Of a DNA stretch of 64,000 nucleotides, positions 24,361 through 35,420 are shown in pieces. A program made the translations under genes and the position numbers. Under the pieces are notes generated by a model that was not told the DNA's origin, made no database searches, and saw nothing but the letters and a program-made list of their open reading frames with translations. Source of the DNA: Orychophragmus violaceus. Lineage: Eukaryota; Streptophyta; Magnoliopsida; Brassicales; Brassicaceae. The stretch spans positions 77,233,001-77,297,000 of the forward strand of contig CM058232.1 of the NCBI GenBank assembly GCA_030180135.1, given 5' to 3'. Every line of letters starts with the position of its first letter. Positions within the stretch are counted from its first letter, which is position 1.

Positions 24361-25675
24361 TATTCAACTCGTGCTTAGGTTGTGAGAGATGCTGCGGCGT
24401 TCTTGCTTGGAACCATTCCAACAAACCGCACCGCTATTCTTTAATAAGCACTATCTACGGTCCTCTGCTTGGAAACCTTTCCAACAGACAGTACCGTTAC
24501 ACAGGAAAAATGACATAACCAGGTGACAACCGGGAGTCATCTTTGTCTGTCTAACTACTCATAACTAATTCGTCTTTTTCTCAGTTGTACAAGAACCTAT
24601 CCTTAGTGTTTCTCAAACACTTGGGGATATTCCTTACAACTGTCCAGTGACTCTTACCAGAACAAATTGGTGTCTTCTCGTCATGCTTTATGCGTCAGCT
24701 GCATTTAGACGAACGCAAAATATGGCATTCATGATGGATTCTATTGCATAAGCAAAAGAAATCACACTCATAGACACTAGCTCAGCCAGTGTCCAAGACA
24801 CTTCATCTTGCTAAGATCATTGCCATAGGACCTTTGGTATGAAGCCATCCTTGGAATCATGCATATTGGAACTGTCCAATACCTCATAATCATAAGGATT
24901 CTGACACGATCCAATTAGCTCTTCTGATCCATCTCAATGGATCCATGTTCCAAGAGTTTACGCGGCTTCTCCCATGTCCATCGTTAAATTTGACTTCCGA
25001 CCCAAATCTTGACAAGACTTTAGCGTCAGAACGTCGTTTATGAGATTAAGTACGTTCTAAACATACAGTTTGAGAATTGCAACTACGCTCCCTCTAGTTT
25101 ACTTGTAAACGCATTGTTTCTATTCGTTCCTGATCGAGTCAAAGCCTTTGACCGTTTTAACAGAACATAGATTCCAAATCAAGATGCTTGCTTTAATCGG
25201 TGAAGCTAACATGCATAACTAGCCAATTTTCGGAGTTGGGGCTCACCTTCGCTTCTTTGAATTTCGCAGGTCCGTCACTTTTCAATGATCAACAGATCAC
25301 GACAATCGGCCACGAGAAATCACTCTCGAGTTAGTGACGGATCCTTTCGGATCTGCGATTCATGTGACTCATCATTAATCGGAGCATATCCAATAAGATT
25401 CGATTCATTCTCTCAGAAACACCATTCAAGGTTTTCAGGAGAGATGAGCTGTGAAATGACTTCACACTCACTTAGATGATCACCCAATTCTTGACTCAAG
25501 TATTTTCCTCCGAGATCTAATCGAGGATCTCAATACTTCTGTCAAATCGGTTCTATACTTCATTCTGAAGCTCCTTTGATCATTCCAAAGGATTCTGACT
25601 CGTGTCTCATCAAATGAATACAGTCATACTTACTGAAGCCATCAATAAGTCAATGAAGTATTGAAGTTTTCCTTT
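24361..25675 (-). pseudogene. Copia C RT, RNase H and integrase remnants
   Basis: Heavily decayed minus-strand copia pol. Traces include SSNMHDSKDGF, FAYAIESIMNAIFCVRL (RT end), VVRQTKMTPGC and GAVCWNGSKQ (RNase H), then integrase shreds up to the Athila-like 2 insertion. Unlike Copia B and E, some RNase H sequence is still here. Stops are frequent. Confidence 0.65.
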
Positions 25676-25680
25676 GGCAC

Positions 25681-26865
25681 TGATAGGTTGTATAGTTTTC
25701 CCTATTCTACTGCAAGTGCACAGTTAATGCAATCGTAGTATATAAGGTATCGAATCCCACGAGGACTCTCAGTCACACAATATATTAATAGCAGTTCAGA
25801 TTAAATTAAGCGAAGCAGATGTGAAAACAGTAAACAAAATAGCAAAGTAAATCAAGTGAGTTTGTAAGCAAGAAGGTGAGGCGTTAGGTTTCAGGAGTTC
25901 TCAGGAAATCAGGAACGCAAGCAATCAATCTATCTAAATCCAATCAATAACTATTCTAGAACTCAAACACTGATATAGAATTAACCAAATTCTTTTGCGA
26001 TAATTCTCTAAGTCTAAGTGCAGCAAACCAAACTTCCGTTTGCGAGAACTAACAGATTAAACTAGCATTAATTCCAAGTTTGATATGTTCACAATTATCC
26101 TGAACCAAACTTTCGTTTGCGAAAAGTTTAATTGCTTATCTAAATTCTTTCTAGTTAAATTAACCAACTTCCGCTGCATTAATCAACCTAACATCATAAT
26201 TCTGATTAGCTACTTCAGATTAGGCATTAAGAACAACTTAGATAAAGAACTAGCAGATATGGATCTCTACAGATTAATTAAACTATAATTCTCTGAATTC
26301 CCTAATGAGAATCCTTCAACCTAACAGGTAAACTACTCAGACATGTTCATCGAAACAGAAAACATCTTGAATAGAAAACCAAATATTATAAAATCAATTA
26401 AGAACTGGGGTTCAAAATCAAGTCTCTTCCGAGATCAGGATCAACCCCTCAGGATCTCTGAAATAAGATAAAACTAAAGTAAAGCGTGTCAAGCCTCTCC
26501 TAAACATTGGCTTAAAAACTCTATTTATAACCTAAAACACGTTTTGGGGCTTCTTTATAAATATTAGGAACTTCTGGGCAGGACTGCAGTTTCATCATTC
26601 TTTATTAAACCGTCTTTTGGCCCATCTCGCTGGTGCATCGATCGTTGCCACAAGTGTGACGGTCGATGCAACTCGGAAATATCAACAATGAACTTCATCT
26701 CTCGGCCAAATACTCCAATTGGCTCCAGAAAGTGTCTAAATCACCAAATATGCTCCAAATGTGCTTGTACCTAATAAACACCTGAAAAGACTCTAAAACA
26801 TAGTAAAAGACTCGATACATAACACATATACCATGCTTAAAAGCCATAAAATCCATGGTATATCA
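25681..26865 (-). repeat. Athila-like 2, 3' LTR
   Basis: Dyad pair at 26635-26670, about 110 bp upstream (element orientation) of a good TATA box, TATAAATAG, complementary to about 26521-26529. Confidence 0.95.
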
Positions 26866-28303
26866 ACTCCCCCACACTTAGCCTTTGCTTGCCCTCAAGC
26901 AAAACATAGAACTAAAACATGGTGAAGAGGTTTGAAAACTCTTCAGAAACTCATTTCATCCTAGAAGCTACAATACTCAGATTCCCCTTAGTAAACCACT
27001 GCAAGAATCAATCACAGGATATCAAGACCACAATGTACTTCCCCCACACTTAGCAACTATCCTAGGTAAACTCCACAATCACATTCAAGCATTCAAATTC
27101 TCCCTACTGACTTCTGCAAGTATTTAAGTGCGGTCTCACCTAAGGAGTATCGATCAAAGGGCACATGGATTCTTACCTTATCAGCTCTAGACCACCATAC
27201 TATCTTTCTCTAGTCCCTTTCTTCTCTTTCCCTTCTTTAACAACTGATTTTTCCCCACTGGGTATCATTTTTTTTTTTTATCAGTGTTCTTCCCGTTATG
27301 GAGTGTACTTTGGACACATTCCATGGTACACAGGATATGAGAGTTTCAGCTACCATTCCCATGACCACTTCGGAGTTACTAACTCATCCTCAGTTTATTA
27401 TATTTTTTTTTTTTACTTTTAGAAGAAGGGGAGAAGGGAACTAAATAGGATAGGTTGACAGGCTGTGTCAGAACTAACAAGGGAATCCGACACAAAGTAT
27501 ACCAAGCCCTTAGTTGAGAAATCTAAGTCAGTATTAGGGTGAAGTCAGTAAAGGATCCTATGATACCTGAAGTGATGTGGGTGTTCCTAGTAGGTTGATC
27601 TGTGATGGGGTTTTCTAATAGTCATAGATAGATCCTGCAACTTCATCCCAATGGTTACTTAAGTTCCTGCAAGTCTTGTAAATCTTCTCAGAAAATCATA
27701 GTTTCTTACTTAAACAATTTTGACTCAATAAAACAAAAAATTTTGAAAAACGGACTGACTCTTAAGAAAACAGAAAACAAAAGTCAGTAACACCTCCCCC
27801 ACAATTAAGACACACTGTCCCCAGTAGTGTCCAGCGAAGGATCAGTAAAAAAGAAAGTAAGATTGTTAATGGATGTGTTAGTTTTGTCGGGTTTTACCTC
27901 TGTCGCTCAAGCATCGATCGTTGCACTAAGTGCACCGACCGTTGCTGTGCGATTCTTTCGTATTGTAACGATCGACACAATGGTGTATCGATCGACGCAC
28001 TGCGCTTTCACGAACAGTCAGCAAGTTAGCAGGTTAATCCGTCTGTTTTTGTCAATTTTGATCCATGCAGGCTTAATTTCGATTTAAACCAAGTGCAACG
28101 ACCGTTGCACATGTGAGAAACGATCGACACACATCTCCAGACTTGTGTTCTGTATCTAATAATCAACAAAAACAACTAAAAACGTGAAATCCTAAGAAAA
28201 ACACCAAAAATGAGAAAGAAAAATAATCAAACCTAACAGTGGGTTGCCTCCCACTCAGCGCTTGTTTTAAGTCATTAGCTTGACTTTTGGAAAGGGGTCA
28301 GAC
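26866..28303 (-). other. Athila-like 2 3' non-coding region
   Basis: Parallels elements 1 and 3: CCCCCACACTTA tracts near 26870 and 27043 with a degraded third near 27796, poly-T stretches, and dyads at 27910-27995 and 28097-28135. Confidence 0.7.
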
Positions 28304-29653
28304 TCATGGAGGTTTCAACAGAGACTTTGAGTGTCTCTGTGAATGCCTTATCATCCATGGTGGTGTGTAAGCAGTAGCAGCATGATGTCGTCCAAGAAAC
28401 GTCGGGATGAATGTAGGGTGAAATTGACACTTGGGTGTTTTAACCCTCTTTCCTGCATTCAAAACAGTGGAGTCAGGAGGTTTAAACTTAGAGGATTTAT
28501 GCTTTACCTTTGGCAAAGTTTTGATGTTCGGGGCCTTTTGTTTATGAGTAGCTTTAGGCCTTGAAGATGCTAGAATAGGCTCTTGTGGAACCACCATCTT
28601 CTTGTCAACCACTACTGTGCACTGAACTATCTCTTTAGGCGTAACGGGAGCTTTCGGGAATGGTAATAGAGGTTTATAGGTTCTTTCTTTAGCAGGTCCT
28701 TGAGATGTGAGTGAAACTGGTTCCTTTCGGGGTGCAACGATCGGTGCGTGTGGAGCATCGATCGATGCTGTCATCTCAGCTCGTGTTTCAACTATGGTCT
28801 CGGGTTTATCCGCTTCTTGGTCCATTCCAGCCATCTCAGACTCAAATTTCTCTTCTTGGCTTGGTCCCACTTCGATCTGAACTATCCAAGTCAAGAGATC
28901 CATGTCAATCTCTGTTGAGTCGGGTGCATTGAAGCTTTCAAACTCAGGCAATTCAACATCAAATTCCCCATCGTCTTCCATAAATTCCACAGCCTTAACT
29001 GCTAGATATGATCCATGATCCATCTGTATGTCATCCTGAATGGGAATGTTGCTGGCATGAGCTTCTTGAGAATCCTTCCTTGGAGCAGAACTTGAAACTT
29101 GATCCATTTGTGTGTCCAGCTGCTTCATGCGAGTGCTTAAGGATTCAAATTTCTCATTCAGATTAGTGTACAGGTTCTCCAGCTTCGAGCTGAAGGAAGC
29201 TGTGTTCTGCTGTTGCCTTTCAATTGATTGCTCTATCATCATCTCTAGTCTGCTCCTTTGTGTAGGAGGTGCTAGATAGGAAGTGTAGTTATGGTCTCTT
29301 GATCCTTGAGCATGCCTAGAACCTTTTCTGTGTTGATGTCCCAATGTATGTCCATAAGAGTCGGTTCCAGCCATATAATGTACCTCTGCAAATTTATCAG
29401 TTTTTGCCTCTGCTCGGAACTGTCTCTCCCTAAGTAAGATGTCGTGGATGTCATCTATCTTACTCTGCATCTCAGCTACTTGCCCAACCAATACATGGTA
29501 ATCTGGTAAGATGGGATTTCCTTCCCCATCTATTTTCTGACCTTTTGCGTTGCATATGTGACCCTCTTGGTCTCGTAGAACGCCGTTTTCACCGCGAATC
29601 AGAATCACAGGTTCCATGGCGCGGGACCTATTGAACGTCTCAGATCTCAGCAT
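28304..29653 (-). CDS. Athila-like 2 gag-derived protein, 449 aa, lacking capsid and protease
   Basis: Open from the ATG at 29653 (MLRSETFNRSRAMEP) to the stop at 28304. The N-terminus (ILIRGENGVLRDQEGHICNA) parallels the start of the element 3 Gag (LILIPDAEGTLRDRDNNPYN). The capsid-like domain is missing. A helical block follows (LEMMIEQSIERQQQN, NLNEKFESLSTRMKQLDTQM), then an acidic region, a dyad-encoded SIDAPHAPIVAP, and a basic tail with KQKAPNIKTLPKVKHKSSKF and TAYTPPWMIRHSQRHSKSLL. The retropepsin motif of element 3 is absent. The function of this shortened Gag is unknown; an open frame of this length in a young element suggests it may be retained, but the element is too young to prove it. 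Confidence 0.75.
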   Translation of the reverse strand: MLRSETFNRSRAMEPVILIRGENGVLRDQEGHICNAKGQKIDGEGNPILPDYHVLVGQVAEMQSKIDDIHDILLRERQFRAEAKTDKFAEVHYMAGTDSYGHTLGHQHRKGSRHAQGSRDHNYTSYLAPPTQRSRLEMMIEQSIERQQQNTASFSSKLENLYTNLNEKFESLSTRMKQLDTQMDQVSSSAPRKDSQEAHASNIPIQDDIQMDHGSYLAVKAVEFMEDDGEFDVELPEFESFNAPDSTEIDMDLLTWIVQIEVGPSQEEKFESEMAGMDQEADKPETIVETRAEMTASIDAPHAPIVAPRKEPVSLTSQGPAKERTYKPLLPFPKAPVTPKEIVQCTVVVDKKMVVPQEPILASSRPKATHKQKAPNIKTLPKVKHKSSKFKPPDSTVLNAGKRVKTPKCQFHPTFIPTFLGRHHAATAYTPPWMIRHSQRHSKSLLKPP

Positions 29654-29811
29654 CGCTGTTCTCGCCTTGTGTCGATCGATGCAAGGTGAGCAACGATCGA
29701 TGCAGTGCGAATCCCTGCGAATCCAAAAATCAAAAACGTGAGTAAACAAGAAAATTAAAAAGAATGCTTAGTCTAAATCCTAGTACTAAATCTATAGGTG
29801 AACTCAAAGAG

Positions 29812-29829
29812 TCCCCGGCAACGGCGCCA
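29812..29829 (-). promoter_or_regulatory. Athila-like 2 primer binding site (tRNA-Asp type)
   Basis: Reverse complement reads TGGCGCCGTTGCCGGGGA, identical to the PBS of element 1, a few bases from the 5' LTR. Confidence 0.9.
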
Positions 29830-29835
29830 AAAACT

Positions 29836-31020
29836 TGATAGGTTGTATAGTTTTCCCTATTCTACTGCAAGTGCACAGTTAATGCAATCGTAGTATATAA
29901 GGTATCGAATCCCACGAGGACTCTCAGTCACACAATAGATTAATAGCAGTTCAGATTAAATTAAGCGAAGCAGATGTGAAAACAGTAAACGAAATAGCAA
30001 AGTAAATCAAGTGAGTTTGTAAGCAAGAAGGCGAGGCGTTAGGTTTCAGGATTTCTCAGGAAATCAGGAACGCAAGCAATCAATCTATCTAAATCCAATC
30101 AATAACTATTCTAGAACTCAAACACTGATATAGAACTAACCAAATTCCTTTGCGATAATTCTCTAAGTCTAAGTGCAGCAAACCAAACTTCCGTTTGCGA
30201 GAACTAACAGATTAAACTAGCATTAATTCCAAGTTTGATATGTTCACAATTATCCTGAACCAAACTTTCGTTTGCGAAAAGTTTAATTGCTTATCTAAAT
30301 TCTTTCTAGTTAAATTAACCAACTTCCGCTGCATTAATCAACCTAACATCATAATTCTGATTAGCTACTTCAGATTAGGCATTAAGAACAACTTAGATAA
30401 AGAACTAGCAGATATGGATCTCTAAAGATTAATTAAACTATAATTCTCTGAATTCCCTAATGAGAATCCTTCAACCTAACAGGTAAACTACTCAGACATG
30501 TTCATCGAAACAGAAAACATCTTGAATAGAAAACCAAATATTATAAAATCAAATAAGAACTGGGGTTCAAAATCAAGTCTCTTCCGAGATCAGGATCAGC
30601 CCCTCAGGCTCTCTGAAATAAGATAAAACTAAAGTAAAGCGTGTCAAGCCTCTCCTAAACATTGGCTTAAAAACTCTATTTATAACCTAAAACATGTTTT
30701 GGGGCTTCTTTGTAAATATTAGGAACTTCTGGGCAGGACTGCAGTTTCATCATTCTTTATTAAACCGTCTTTTGGCCCATCTCGCTGGTGCATCGATCGT
30801 TGCCACAAGTGTGACGGTCGATGCAACTCGGAAATATCAACAATGAACTTCATCTCTCGGCCAAATACTCCAATTGGCTCCAGAAAGTGTCTAAATCACC
30901 AAATAAGCTCCAAATGTGCTTGTACCTAATAAACACCTGAAAAGACTCTAAAACATAGTAAAAGACTCGATAAATAACACATATACCATGCTTAAAAGCC
31001 ATAAAATCCATGGTATATCA
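29836..31020 (-). repeat. Athila-like 2, 5' LTR
   Basis: Near-identical copy of 25681-26865; dyad pair at about 30789-30824. Confidence 0.95.
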
Positions 31021-31025
31021 GGCAC

Positions 31026-31610
31026 TAATGCTCATCGGGCCGCATACATCAGTATGTGTAAGGCCCAACGAGCCTCTGGCCTGTTTCTTTAGCTCTGCTA
31101 AAGAAGCCTTAGTCATTTGGCCCAGCAAGCAGAATTCATGTCTCAATTGATTTACAATCAAATGAACCTGAAGCCCATAACTATGGAACTTCTGAAGCCG
31201 CTTCACTCTATTTGGTCAATATGACTATGCTGAGGAAAAATCGAGTTCAAGTCATCAGACTTAAATCGTTTGATATTTATGTTATATTTAAGCGTATGTT
31301 GGTTTAAGATATAAAACCCTTTCAAAAGGGGTGCTACCATATAATATTTCATTAAGATCAAAAGAGCAAAACTTGTCTTTTATCAGAATGAAAAGCATCC
31401 AAATTCTCACAAGAAAATGAAAGACATTTCTGCATAAAGCAGGTACATAGTAGCAATTACTTAATTCAAAACCAAGCTTGAAAGGCTCCTACAAGTGGAG
31501 AATCTCTACGGCTCATGTAGCAACCATTGCTCCATACCAAACTCGCAGTTCCACTTGTCCTTTCTTCAACGTTCTACTGTTGCTTAAGCCCTGCATATTT
31601 CCAAAATATC
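31026..31610 (-). pseudogene. Copia C pre-integrase and protease remnant
   Basis: The minus strand reads GLTHTDVCGPMSISA next to the Athila-like 2 target site (integrase start), with HEFCLLGQMTKAS upstream and decayed protease sequence to 31600. Frameshifted. Confidence 0.7.
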
Positions 31611-31620
31611 AGTACCACAA

Positions 31621-32487
31621 CTAGTATCCAATACATACATAGAACTTGAAATAATAACACAATACCTGAAGAAGAAGTACTATACATCTTCTCCATTTCT
31701 TGTGAATCTTCCAAAAATTTAATGCAATTTCTCTTCCAATGCCCAAATCTTTACAGTAGCAGCATCCATCAACATCAGATGGGCCTGACTTGGGCTTAAA
31801 AGATGACACATGCTTATCCCGATTCCAAGTCTGAACGGCCTTGCCTTCACCCTTGTCTATACAAGATTTTTCAAATCTTTTACCCTTTTTGATGTTTTGC
31901 TCTGCTGTCTTGAGCATGCCATGCAGCTCAGTCAACTTCTTCGTCAAGCCTTTCTTGATATAATTCTTAATGAACTTATCATAACTTGACGGTAGTGACT
32001 GCAGAATGATGTCAGTAGCCAACTCTAAGCTGACAGGACAATCCAGTTTCCCCAGGTTATCAATGTAACCCATCAGTTTAATGACATGAGGACTCACTGG
32101 AGCATCCTCTGGTAGCTTGCACCCAGTAAGAGACTTCACCATCTGGAATCTCTCAACTCGTGCCAGATCCTGAAACTTCAGTTTCAGGCTGGTGATCATC
32201 TCTATTGGCGACTCCATGCTCTCGTATTGACTCTTTAAGTCCGATTCCATGGTAGCCAACATCAGACAACGCACATCTACCACATCAATATAATGCTTAT
32301 ACCAAGCATTATATACTGCATTCGAGCGATTGGCCCCAAGCCTTTCTTGGAGAGCTTTCTCAAGGACATAGTCCTTACTCTCCTGCTTGAGTATTAATCT
32401 CAAATTTCGATACCAATCCAGGAAATTTGATCCATTTAACTTGTCCTTCTCAAGGACGGATCGCAACGAGAATGTAGTTTTAGACAT
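31621..32487 (-). CDS. Copia C gag, nearly complete
   Basis: The ATG at 32487 opens a 288-codon frame (MSKTTFSLRSVLEKDKLNGS). It has typical copia gag (UBN2-type) blocks: NFLDWYRNLRLILKQESKDY, MVKSLTGCKLPEDAPVSPHV, LPSSYDKFIKNYIKKGL, LTELHGMLKTAEQNIKKGK. Near the end the zinc knuckle is damaged: CCYCKDLGIGREIALNFWKI instead of a CCHC box, suggesting a frameshift in the knuckle. Gag would form the particle; this copy probably cannot bind RNA normally. Confidence 0.82.
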   Translation of the reverse strand: MSKTTFSLRSVLEKDKLNGSNFLDWYRNLRLILKQESKDYVLEKALQERLGANRSNAVYNAWYKHYIDVVDVRCLMLATMESDLKSQYESMESPIEMITSLKLKFQDLARVERFQMVKSLTGCKLPEDAPVSPHVIKLMGYIDNLGKLDCPVSLELATDIILQSLPSSYDKFIKNYIKKGLTKKLTELHGMLKTAEQNIKKGKRFEKSCIDKGEGKAVQTWNRDKHVSSFKPKSGPSDVDGCCYCKDLGIGREIALNFWKIHKKWRRCIVLLLQVLCYYFKFYVCIGY

Positions 32488-33628
32488 AGGCTGAAAATTG
32501 TAATCAAAGAAAATTCTAGTTATGATTTCAGGAAATGAGGAATCTTATCCAATAAGAAAACTCGCATTATATTCAAACAATGTTTCCTCAATGAATATAA
32601 TGATCCAAGATCCATACATCACTAAGATCTGAGTGGATGACTCGTCATCACCCAGAGTTTAGTAATCTAGGTAAGCAAACCATTGCTAATTGTACTCAGT
32701 ACAACTCTTGGTCGTAGATGAGACAATCCATGTCTCATCCACTCTGACGTCTCTGGGCCCAGAACTTCTGATAGCCCAGTCAAGTAAACCAATCTCTTAT
32801 GTCTTGTGATCATTGACAGTCGCACTGCAAGTCTATCAATGATCACCTGCCTTACTCATGTCACTGTGGATACCAAGGACTCCAAGACTATCCAACAATG
32901 AAACGAGTCTTGACAGTAGACAAGATTGGGCAAGACATCAAGGTCACTTGATATTTAGTGAGGAAATGGAACTCTAAAAGTTTAGTAACTCAATCTCTTA
33001 GGTCATGCAATAGTTGATGTCAAGCATTGCAAGACCATCAACACTACTACCTGCCTTACTCATGTAATTGTGGACACCAAGCTCTTGGCAAGACTATCAC
33101 AACAACGAAATGAGTCTTGACAGTTGACCTTATTGAAACTAAGCTTTGATCTAACACACATCCAATGTGTATTAGACAGGTTTAGAACATTTTACTTCTA
33201 ATTTTAATTAAGTTTTAATCGTTCTAATTTCAGTGGGTTAGGTCATTCGGTTCGGTTTCTTAATCATTTGGTTCAAAACCAAATGATTACGGTTCGCATC
33301 GTCACCATATGCGTCGACTGACACACTTGGTCGACTCTTGATATGCAACCTTCAGATCATTCAAGATAACCGGTCAAATCCAATTTAACCAGTCCATCTA
33401 ATTGAACCGATTCAACCAGTTTTAACTAATCGCGATAACCAGTCCAATCCAATTGAACCGACTTATCCAATCAAACTGATCTTAACCAATTAAATCGGTT
33501 TATTCTAATTGAGACAACCAGTTCAATTCTATTGAACCAATTCATCCAATTTAAACCGATCTTATCTTCCTTAACCAAGCATGATAACCAGTTCAATCCG
33601 ATTGAACCGATTCAACCAATCGTAAGGC
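32488..33628 (-). other. Copia C leader: non-coding with CAATTGAACC-type repeats
   Basis: Long 5' leader between PBS and gag. At 33360-33620 a degenerate repeat of roughly 50-60 bp (GATAACCAGTTCAATCC, ATTGAACCGATTCA) recurs five or six times. Another set is in the Copia B leader at 34900-35110. No ORF of note. Confidence 0.65.
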
Positions 33629-34013
33629 TTGTGTCGACCGACATTAAACCTGTGTCGATCGACACAGTAGAGTATTGGGGATTTTGAATTAAACCGACAT
33701 AACCATGCGAGATAACCAGTTCAATCCAATTGAACCGATCTATCCATACGCATAGTCTGTGTCGACCGATGCACCCAGTGTGTCGATCGACACAGTGCGA
33801 TTTCAAATCTTTCGCATTTTCGCGGTGCATCGACCGACACACCCAGTGCGTCGACCGATGCTGTGCGAAAACCCTAATATCTTTTACGAGTTTTCGCGAT
33901 GTGTCGACCGACACAAGATTAGTGTCGATCGACACCATGCGACAAACCCTAAATTTTATTATGCGTTTCGCGGCGTGTCGACCGACACAAGCTTAGTGTC
34001 GATCGACACAGTG
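33629..34013. repeat. Tandem array with paired dyads in Copia C leader
   Basis: Five dyad pairs (TGTCGACCGACAC followed by TGTCGATCGACAC or variants), each pair about 21 bp centre to centre. The last four pairs form a tandem repeat with period about 70-75 bp (starts near 33759, 33828, 33900 and 33976) sharing TTCGCG before and TGCGA after the pair. Confidence 0.85.
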
Positions 34014-34155
34014 CGATAACAACAGTTCGTCGTTTTCAACAGAGATTCAATCCGAGATTAATTTCTTGAAAACACGATTTAACAGGCAATTAACTAATCA
34101 AATTCATAAGTATTCGATTTAAATGCCTTAGATTCAATAGACTAAACCCTACCAT

Positions 34156-34167
34156 GCTCTGATACCA
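34156..34167 (-). promoter_or_regulatory. Copia C primer binding site (tRNA-iMet)
   Basis: Reverse complement TGGTATCAGAGC, a perfect match to the initiator-Met primer site, 1 bp from the LTR. Confidence 0.92.
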
Positions 34168-34168
34168 C

Positions 34169-34819
34169 TGTTGGATCTCCTAGGATCTAGGGTTCGTTAT
34201 ATTGAAATTACCAGCCTCGTTCTTACCTTGAACTGGCAGCGGAATGAATGGTGAACGAGATCAGTAAGCGACTCAAGTGCTTCGCCTCTACCAAGCACAC
34301 ACTCACACAGCCTGGAACGCCGGGATGCTAGTGCCGGATTCAGGGAATGAGTTTTCGATGTTTCTGCTTTTCTCTCTGAGAATCAAAGCGACGACTAGGG
34401 TCCAGGTCGACCATATAAACCTTTATATATCGACCTAGAAATGACATCACGGACCGTCGGACAAGCCCGACTCGTTTACGTCATTAATCCGAAACATCAG
34501 TTTTGAAACCCGATATGCATCGATCGACACACTCATGTATCGATCGACACACACATCATAAACTCTATGTCAATGTGTATCCAATACACATCAACGTGAT
34601 CATTATCTAAATGATCATTCCCATATGTTAGCTTCCAGACTGCTTAGGTGTGTGACCCTATAGGATCATATAATACTGGCAGTAAGTGTACAACTTACAG
34701 ATTGCAAGTGGCTTCTAGCAAAACATTGCAACCGCCCAGTATTAAACGAACGTCGGATCTCGACACACAACTATCATCAGGAGTGAGTACAAGTGTGATT
34801 TCAGGACACTATCCCAACA
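34169..34819 (-). repeat. Copia C 5' LTR
   Basis: Partner of 22807-23508, but with two dyads (34517-34552) instead of four, a net loss of 50 bp between motif copies. Confidence 0.92.
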
Positions 34820-34824
34820 CAATA

Positions 34825-35407
34825 ACCAAAATCCTGAGTGATATGTCGACCGACACAACTCCGTGTGTCGATCGACACTACCAAACCTAAAACCATTGCG
34901 ATAACCGGTTAATCAAATTGAACCGGTTAGTGTCGATTGACACAACACTTGTGTCGGTCGACTTCAACCCAATTTAATCAAACCACAATTAACCGTTTAA
35001 ACCGGTTTTAAACCAATTGCGATAACCGGTCCAATCAAATTGAACCGATTCATCCAATTTTAACCAAGCGCGATAACCGGTCCAATCCAATTGAACCGAT
35101 TAAACCATTCGCAAGTTCTGTGTCGACCGACACAACATTTGTGTCGATCGATACGATGGGGTATCAGGAACTTCGATCTTTATGATCGAAACCTAAAATT
35201 TTATTCGGGTTTCCATACTGTGTCGATCGATACCAGATTGGTGTCGATCGACACTATGCGAAACCACATAATCGCTTCTGAACAAGGACCCTAAAACGCG
35301 ATTTCTTCGAACAAAAACACAATCTAGCATGCATATATCACATATATCGATTCAAATTCATCTAATTCGAATATCATGCTGTTAGATTCAATAGGATAAA
35401 CCCTAAG
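34825..35407 (-). other. Copia B leader with four dyad pairs
   Basis: 5' leader segment between the Copia C insertion and the PBS. Dyad pairs near 34843/34866, 34932/34953, 35122/35143 and 35222/35243 (22 or 21 bp apart), interspersed with AATTGAACCGATT-type repeats. Confidence 0.75.
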
Positions 35408-35419
35408 GCTCTGATACCA
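35408..35419 (-). promoter_or_regulatory. Copia B primer binding site (tRNA-iMet)
   Basis: Reverse complement TGGTATCAGAGC, 1 bp from the LTR. Confidence 0.92.
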
Positions 35420-35420
35420 C

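Larger units (their letters stand above)
25681..31020 (-). mobile_element. Athila-like element 2 (non-autonomous), youngest insertion
   Basis: LTRs 25681-26865 and 29836-31020, both 1185 bp, with 14 differences by eye (1.2%). TSD GGCAC at 25676-25680 and 31021-31025. PBS of tRNA-Asp type on the minus strand at 29812-29829; purine tract adjoining the left LTR. The interior holds one long gag-derived ORF and a 3' region, without capsid, protease or pol. Confidence 0.95.
22807..34819 (-). mobile_element. Copia C: Ty1/copia element inserted in the Copia B leader
   Basis: LTRs 22807-23508 and 34169-34819 (702 and 651 bp; about 2.3% substitutions by eye plus a 50-bp length difference), TSD CAATA at 22802-22806 and 34820-34824. 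A perfect tRNA-iMet PBS (reverse of 34156-34167) lies 1 bp from the right LTR. Contains a 3' region, RNase H/RT remains, Athila-like 2, pre-integrase/protease, a nearly full gag and a long leader. LTRs differ from Copia B but follow the same plan. Confidence 0.92.

Noticed and set aside
7295..34013. CRISPR array
   Set aside because: The regularly spaced dyads superficially resemble direct repeats, but the unit is about 12 bp, spacers are about 9 bp, sites are scattered in retrotransposons and this is plant nuclear DNA.
33612..34019. Several overlapping ORFs with repeated SIDT, VDRHT and CRSTH peptides
   Set aside because: They are translations of the dyad array in a non-coding leader, open in many frames because the repeats lack stops.
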